A stretch of DNA of 64,000 nt. Origin: JAJDYQ01 sp965214035 (GTDB taxonomy: Bacteria > Pseudomonadota > Gammaproteobacteria > JAJDYQ01). This document shows positions 53,799 to 61,600 of the stretch, one piece after another (positions within the stretch are counted from its first letter, which is position 1; each line of letters begins with the position of its first letter). A program made the translations under genes and the position numbers. The notes under the pieces were generated by a model. The model ran no database searches. It was not told the DNA's origin and worked only from the letters and a program-made list of their open reading frames with translations. The stretch lies in contig OZ243932.1 of the NCBI GenBank assembly GCA_965214035.1, positions 1,426,001 through 1,490,000 on the forward strand. Reading direction: 5' to 3'.

Positions 53799-54695
53799 CT
53801 ACTCAACTGTATAGCGTATAAGTTCCGTATCCCCAGCAGAAACAACACTATGCCCAAGGCCAATACAGCCGGTACCAAGCAGGGGGAACTCTTCGCGCTT
53901 CAGGTAAACTTCTGGATCATCTCCAGCCTGCACATAGGTGCCATTCGTACTTTGGTCGATAATAACGAATTTCCCTCTGCGCAACTCAATACGCACATGC
54001 ATTCTTGAAGCAAATTTGTCATCAACAACAAAATCAGCTTCATTTCCACGGCCAATAACAAGTACTCCGCTATCGCCATCAAGTTCAATCTGCCGGTCGC
54101 GCCAACGTAATTTTATCCTGCCAGCCTGTTTTCCGGGGAGCATAGCCGAAGCAAGAACAGCTATACTTGTCACATCTTCCTGCTGCCAAACAACTTCATA
54201 AACAATAATTGGTTCTTTTTTGCCTTTTACAGGTGTCCTGTCAAACTCACGCACATGGGATCGGAGCCCATCATTCAAGCGTGCCACAGTATTTTCACTG
54301 ATGATAATCTGGCCAGCCTTTGCTATACCTGCCATACGAGCAGCAATATTTACAGCATCTCCAAATAGATCGCCACCATCTTCCAGAATAGCAGGACCAA
54401 AGTGCCCTCCAATACGAATAGATAACGGTCGCCCAAAGGTAAAGTCGCTAGATACGACTTCCTGTATCTCATATGCTGCTTTAATGGCCGGATCAGCATT
54501 GACGAATACGCACATAATCTCATCGCCAATCTCTTTAATAACACGCCCTTTCATTTTGTGAATCAGCCCTGTCATTGTCTTAATGGTGTGAGCTATCATT
54601 TTACGGGCTTTATCGTCTCCCACTTCCTCATATAGCCGGGTACTACCGGCAACATCAGCAAACATGATCGCGCATTTGATGTTTCGTTGAGCCAT
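53799..54695 (-). CDS. Class III adenylate cyclase fused to an FHA domain
   Basis: 298 aa, cytoplasmic. The N-terminal cyclase domain (1-170) has the metal Asp14 in MFADVAGSTRLYEEVGDD, Lys54 and Asp58 in VIKEIGDEIMCVF, Asp113 in LFGDAVNIAARM, with Asn116 and Arg120, so every catalytic position is present and Lys/Asp favour ATP over GTP. The C-terminal FHA domain (about 212-285) has GRGNEADFVVDD, SRMHVRIE and STNGTYV, the phosphothreonine-binding set. The fusion suggests cAMP production controlled by a Ser/Thr kinase or by a phosphoprotein partner. Its stop is 24 bases before the DJ-1 gene start. Confidence 0.92.
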   Translation of the reverse strand: MAQRNIKCAIMFADVAGSTRLYEEVGDDKARKMIAHTIKTMTGLIHKMKGRVIKEIGDEIMCVFVNADPAIKAAYEIQEVVSSDFTFGRPLSIRIGGHFGPAILEDGGDLFGDAVNIAARMAGIAKAGQIIISENTVARLNDGLRSHVREFDRTPVKGKKEPIIVYEVVWQQEDVTSIAVLASAMLPGKQAGRIKLRWRDRQIELDGDSGVLVIGRGNEADFVVDDKFASRMHVRIELRRGKFVIIDQSTNGTYVQAGDDPEVYLKREEFPLLGTGCIGLGHSVVSAGDTELIRYTVE

Positions 54696-54923
54696 GTTCT
54701 AAAGTATCTTGGATTTCAACAATACAGAGAGTATTCATAAAGCCTGCCCAGTATTCTAACGCCGAACAGCAGGCAACCACAAGGGCCACATATGGGCCTG
54801 ATAGTCTATCGTGCTTGTGGATACCTTCGGAGCATTGAGAAAACGCAGGTTACTCCAGAAAAACCATCATTCTTTATCCGGCAGCACCCCACCATGATGC
54901 CACTGTTTCTTATGTGGGAGGAG

Positions 54924-55661
54924 CTAACCAAGGTGGCTGGCAAGAGATTGAAATCTTGATAGAGACGCCAGATGTGCGTAAATAAAGGCCATTTCGTCGG
55001 ATTTAATCAACTCCGCCAACTCTAATGGCTTTTTACTTTTTAGCTTGTCATTGCTGACAACCCAAAATCCGGAAAGAGAAAAGTCTTTATGAGACCTGGA
55101 CGCAATATTAGCCTGCATAGGCTCCAGAATATCCAGCTTTTTGAGTTTTTTACAAAACCTATCCGTCATCTGCCCCTGAGATTGAAAATCTTTGAGAAAA
55201 TTAATGGCACGCTCCAGATAGGCGGAGTATTCGCCATCCGCATTAAAAAGGCTTTCCCCCGAATTCTTGTTAAATCCGATATAGCTCTCATCAATACAGA
55301 CCGTGTAAGTCATATTCTGATCATCAGTGACCGACGTATCCCCAGAAAGTATGAAAGGGTATCTCCTGATATATGCTGGTATGTACCTTGCCTTCCATGA
55401 GTTGTCTTCGCGCAAAAACAGGTTCTGGTTCGACTTCAATCCCAGTACCGCTATCGGCTTAAACTCTCCGGATTTCTCGACAAATACAACAGGATACTCG
55501 CAGGCAACCAATGAAAGCTCTATAGCCGTGACAAGAACAGCATTTGAGCCTGCTGTGAACGAATAATCATCAGCCGCCTTGAGCTTCCAGTCCGCATGTC
55601 CTTTATTGCTCAGGGCAACGACCTTTTTATAATACTGGGGGTTATTGTTTTCCGTTGTCAC
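54924..55661 (-). CDS. SapC-family protein coupled to the giant adhesin gene
   Basis: 245 aa from GTG 55661; the start overlaps the adhesin stop as GTGA. It shows the SapC-family pattern: YYKKVVALSNKGHADWKLKA, AVLVTAIELSLVACEYPVVF, VLGLKSNQNLFL, WKARYIPAYIRRYPFIL, CIDESYIGFN and DFSLSGFWVVSNDKL. There is no signal peptide. The name comes from a gene in the Campylobacter fetus surface-layer locus; the biochemical role is not established. Tight coupling to a surface protein fits a role in its production or export. It is more AT-rich than the core genes. Confidence 0.85.
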   Translation of the reverse strand: MTTENNNPQYYKKVVALSNKGHADWKLKAADDYSFTAGSNAVLVTAIELSLVACEYPVVFVEKSGEFKPIAVLGLKSNQNLFLREDNSWKARYIPAYIRRYPFILSGDTSVTDDQNMTYTVCIDESYIGFNKNSGESLFNADGEYSAYLERAINFLKDFQSQGQMTDRFCKKLKKLDILEPMQANIASRSHKDFSLSGFWVVSNDKLKSKKPLELAELIKSDEMAFIYAHLASLSRFQSLASHLG

Positions 55662-58600
55662 TCCTGTTCCCGGGCTTTATAAAAACTCAACTCAACACTC
55701 CAATTATCATCAGCCATCGCCCTATAGATAAGGTTTCTGGGCCTGGGAGAGCTCAACGCCAACAGATAAGAATCATCTGTAATGGCCTCATATCCAAAAT
55801 CCAGCTCACAAGCACCTTCTCCCGTGCGTTTGAATCCTGGTGGGCAACCACTCTCATCCAGTTCCGGCAACTCTTCATCCGGGACATATTCTTCATCGGG
55901 GGACTCATCAATGGCCTTCGGTTCAGCGGCTTCCGGTTCAGCGGCTTCCGGTTCAACGACCTCCGGTTCAACGACCTCCGGTTCAACGGTTTCCGGTTCA
56001 ACGGTTTCCGGCTCAATAACCTCAGGCTCAATGAGGTCCAAATCAATGAGATCCAGATCGATAACATCCGGTTCGATAATATCAGGTTCAACAGCATCGG
56101 CATCGATAGCATCGGTGGTTCCCGTATCATCGACACCTATGTCATCAAGGGCATCAGGAGGCAGATAATCATCGCTTTGTGTCTCCGGCAATGATACACC
56201 TGGTTCCACCCGCCCGAACAGCTCAATATCTTCATCAAACAGGCTGACATCAATGAATCCAACGCCTTCAAGATCAGACCTAATCTGAGCGGATGCAAAC
56301 AGTGTAGCCGTATTCACCGCTCTGGCTTGGTCGTTAGCTTCTATACTAAACAATGTCCCGGCAATCGGTCCAAGCCCCTCGAAAGACTCGCCCGCTGACG
56401 CGACGCCACCCACCAGATTATTGATAAAGACCTCAGGGGCACTTCCTACTGCGAACAGGGCCATGGTCATCCCGTTGGGTACGGAAATTTGTATTGCCGA
56501 TCCAATCGTACCAATTTCCGTCTGTGCAATCAGATACACGGCCTCTGAGCTGATAGTATTTAAAGCTCCGCCCGGCTGATTAAATATGCCACCTTGCTGA
56601 GATACCAATGTAATCTCACTGGACGTGGCGGTTATGGCATGAACAGTGATATCGCCACCGGAAATAATAACAAGATCGGTATCTGTCAATGTGACACCAT
56701 TGGTGATGTTGACTGAACCAGGAATAGTCAAGTTCACAGCAGGAGCACTGGTACCATTACCATTAGCAGGAGCACTGGTACCATTATACAATGACAGCAG
56801 GCTTAGGCTTGTGTTGGTATTTTCGTCGGAGTAATCGCCATAATCACTCGAAACAAAATTACCTCCCTCATCCAGAATGACACCGCCAATAAACAGACTC
56901 TCCAGATCGGCAAATGAGTTGCTGCTGTTAATGTTGAAATCAGCATCACCATTAATTGATACGTTAACATCCGAAGTGCCTGGCAATATGGCCAGACTGG
57001 CGTTGGCGTTGGCAGCGCCGACGATACTTGCCGGAAAGTCAATATCGTTTGCTGATAATACCGTATCCTGGTTAACCTGAACCCGACCATCGCCCAGTCG
57101 TATGGATTCGGCGCTGATATCCGAACCTACGCCCAGTCGTATGGATCCGGCGCTGATATTCGAACCTATGTTAGACAAAAGCAATTGGTCGTTTTCGATA
57201 AGTTCGTCAGTAATACTGATTCCATACAACTCATTCAAAGCATCAATGCCAACTCCAAGGTGGACAGTTGCTGCCGCACTGCTGCTGATCGTCAGATGAC
57301 CGGATATGTCCGCATCAATGCCCCAAAAGAGTTGATTGCTGCGAAGATCAATAGTCACATTGCCATCAGAAGTAAATTCGGTTGGACTTGCAGACATGTC
57401 TTCTCGCAGCTTAAATTCGCCATCCGTACGTTCATACACATAATCCTGTAGAATAGTAACCGTATTGCTCTGCGCAAAACCAACCGGATCATTAAATACG
57501 TAGTCGGTACTTCTGAAATGACCGCCGGCCACACTGTTGCTACGGCCCAGTGTCAGAAGATTCCACCCCCTTGACGAACCGCTGGCACTCTGCCCAAGCG
57601 CAGCCAGATCAGCATCCGATATTTCCAGCGCATCTGCGTTTGCATCGGCATCTCCACCAATATACAGCGGTATATCGACATCATGTTGCACGAGAGTAAT
57701 ATACCTCCCCCCTGGCTGTACACTATTGACTCCTCCACGAAAATCTATCTCAGCCGCTTGAATGGTCAAATCATTCGCTATTGAAAGCGTATCTCCTGCT
57801 GCAGTACCGAATGTTAATGTACCATTACCCATATTAAATTCTGTGCCACTAAACAGTTGACCGTTCAGCGGGCCTTCCAGCGTACCCTCCACTCGTACAT
57901 TGCCCCCAAGTGTCAAGTCATGATTGTTGGCATAGATCAGGTTCGCCAGGGTAACATTGCCTGTTCCGGTCGCACTGATTGTAATACTGTCATTCAGGAC
58001 AACTTGTGAAACGGCGGAAAAATTAATTCCCTGCGAGCCACTGGCTGTTACCGAGTCATGTAAATTGACAACGCCTGAACCGAGTATTGTCAGATCATTC
58101 AGCGGGGTAGCCTGACCTACATTTCCCAGGTTTACGCTTTGAGGGGTATTAATCACAAGGTTAAAATTACCATCAAGATTATTGGACGCACTGCCGAAGT
58201 TGATATCACCGTTGCTTGATGTAATGGATACATTGCCGGTCAAAAATACATTCGGTGTACTTGAAAAATCGATAGCGACTCCACCGTTGTTGCTCAGATT
58301 GATAGTCGTCGATCCGCCTGCTTCGCTGTTTCCCATCAATATATTAGCAGCATCAATATTCAGTCCGGCGGCCCTTATGTTGCTGGATTCAATAGTGACA
58401 TTGGTAGCGCCGGTTATTGTCAGTTCGCCGAGGTGGGAGGCATTCACTGTAGGGGTACTGAAATCAACGCCGATATCACCATAAAAAGCGATATCTCCAC
58501 CCATCGATGCATCCAGATTCAAAGCATTATCTTCGCCGCTTTCGCTCGACAAGCGACCATTGAATACAATATCTCCTCCAGTTGATGTTATATTTGATGC

Positions 58601-61600
58601 CCCAATCACAATAACATCACCGAAAGTAAAGCTTTCAGCGGTCAAGTTTCCGGCGGCAAGAAATGTTGTACCATCAACATCCAACGAACCGGACTCACCT
58701 ACACTCGAATCAGAAAATGTATGATCGGCTTGAAGCAAAACTGCACCAAGCAAAGTCAGTGGATCTCTTATAGACAATGGTTTACCAGGACTGTCAAATA
58801 TGCCACTGGAGCTACTGCCAATGGTGATACTGTTCCAGCCGTCCGCGATCGCATTCCAATCACGCTCATTAATGCTCATATCACAGCTACCAGCACAACT
58901 CGCACCATCGCCCAAGCCTATAGTCAAGCCATCCGATACTGGTGCGATGGTCAGATTGCTTGTACTTGCAGCACCCGTCGTTTGAATAGAATTGTTACCA
59001 CCAAAAAAATCAATATCATCTGTATTAAAGGTAACATGCGTTCCATTCGATACGTTCACACCAGCGCGCAGTACAATACTATGGCCTGCTGCTGTCGTAA
59101 GTGTTAAATTCCCGGATGCGGGACCCATCACACTCAACGTGCCCGAACCCGTTATATCACCCCCGGCCGTAACATCCAGATTACCCGACACCATACTTGC
59201 ACCCAGATCAATATCGTCACTATCCACCACCGTTACATCGCTGCCCGTCAGCAATACTGTATTAAAATCGTTACCCGTATCGTTCAGCGTGATCGCATTC
59301 GTACCCGCATTCACATTCGTTGCGCCCGTCACGTTCAGGGCGCCGGAGTTCGTCACATTACCCCTTGCTGTTACGCTCAAATCACCCAACACCGTGCTGG
59401 TGCCCAGGTCAATAGCGTTGCTGTCGCGGATCGTCACGTTGGTGGCCGTGACATTGATGGTATTGAAGTCATTACCCACCGTGTCCAGCGACACATTGCC
59501 ATTGGCGCCGGACAGATTGGCATTAAAGGTGGCGACACGGCTGACGCCGATGATGCCGTTATTGGCAATCGAACCATTGGCATTGATGGTCAGGTTACCG
59601 GTAACCGTTGATGAGCCGATGGTCAGGCCATTGCTGTCATTCAGGGTAAAGTCCTGGGCGGAGGTGACATTGAGGAAGTTGATGTCGTTGGAGATATTGC
59701 CAAACGAGGCATTGCCGGTGCCCAGGGAGATGGTAGTCGTATTGGCGACGGTCAGACTGGCATTTTCGCCGTTCATAATATCGCCATTGGTCATTATGGT
59801 CAGGTTACCGGCTGTGATATTTAGAGGCCTATCTACAAAAAATGCCGGCCCGGTTGAGCTATTCGTATTCGCCATAATGCTAATATCGCCCGAGGATGAA
59901 ATATTGCCAGTGGAAACAACACCGAGGGACACCGAGGAACCACTACCATTTGCCGACCCATCCGTACCGGTAATATTGATGGAACCCGATGTCGATGAAA
60001 TATTGCCACTGGAAAAAACACCGAGGGACTCCGAGGAACCACTACCATTTGCCGACCCACCCGTACCGGTAATATTGATGGAACCCGATGTCGATGAAAT
60101 ATTGCCACTGGAAAAAATCTCGGATGTAACACCGAGGGACGACGAGATATTACTACCATTTGCTGATCCACCCGTACCGGTAATATTGATGGAACCCGAT
60201 GTCGATGAAATAGTGCCATTGGAGGAAACAACACCGGCGGACTGCGCGTCAGTACCATTTACCGACCCACCCGTACCGGTAATATTGATGGAACCCGATG
60301 TCGATGAAATATTAATATTGTTACCGAAGGAAGTAATACCATGGGACAGTGAGACATTACTACCATTTGCTGATCCACCCGTACCGGTAATATTGATGGA
60401 ACCCGATGTCGATGAAATATTAATATTGTTACCGAAGGAAGTAACACCGGCGGACTGCGCGTCAGTACCATTTACCGACCCACCCGTACCGGTAATATTG
60501 ATGGAACCCGATGTCGATGAAATATTAATATTGTTACCGAAAGAAAGAACACCATACGAGGCGACTAGCCCATTATCAGCGCCTGTTCCTCTCAGTGTGA
60601 TATCGCCCGCACCGGAACTCAAGGTTACACCACCCCCCAGGTAAATACCGGATATGAACGCATCATTCACACCCGTCCCAAAACCCATCGCCGACCCCAT
60701 TCCTCCTACACCGCCACGAAAGGTAATATCACCGCCATTGGTGACAATGGACGAACCATTCAGCATGCGGATATTGCCGCCGTCCGTCCCGTCCTGATCG
60801 GCGATAAAATCGACATTGAACGTCATAGCGCCGGGGGCACTGATGGCGACATTCTCATTCACAATGATTGAACCATTTGCCGTTACGTTCAGGTTATTCG
60901 ATATCGTACTATTGCCCAGACTAATGTTGTTGCTATCCACCACCGTCACATCGCTGCCCGTCAGTTGTAACGTATTAAAGTCGTTATCCGCATCATCCAG
61001 CGTGATATCACCCGAAGCGCTGAATATGCCCACACCGCCCACGCCAGCCTCTCCATATTGCGTGATGCCCCCACCCCTGACATCAATACTCAGATTGCCG
61101 GTCACTAGCAGACCGTCCTGTATGCCAAAGTCAGAATTGTCGATAATCATGATGCCATCAATCGTGCCGCCAGAACCGAACGTCACATCACCCATATAGT
61201 TACTGGCACTCGAATCCAGAATGATGCTATCCGCATCGGGAACAGTGAACTGAGCCGTACCCATGACCATCACCGTGCCTGAATCCGTTATGTCACCTCC
61301 CGCTGTTACGCTCAGATTGCCCGACACCGTGCTGACGCCTAAATCAATATCGTCGCTATCCTCCACCGCCACATCACTGCCGAACAGTTCCACTGTGTCA
61401 AATTCATTACCTGCCGTGTCCAGCGTGATCGCATTCATACCCGCATCCACATTCGTTGTGCCCGTCACGCTCAATACATCGGAATCCGTCACCGCGCCTC
61501 CAGCCGTTACGCTCAGATTGCCCGTCACCGTGCTGGCGCCCAGGACGATAGCGTTGCTGTCCTCCACCGTCACATCGTCGCCGGTCAATTCCACCGTGCC

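Noticed and set aside
59890..60545. CRISPR-like array
   Set aside because: Repeats are in-frame coding units of an adhesin, with spacers that are themselves similar and of uneven length; no cas genes nearby.
58992..60644. Long + strand open frame of 550 codons antisense to the adhesin
   Set aside because: It mirrors the repeat DNA of the minus-strand adhesin: its own repeats (PVPVILMEPDVDEI) are the antisense of SGSINITGT units. No ribosome site or start context.
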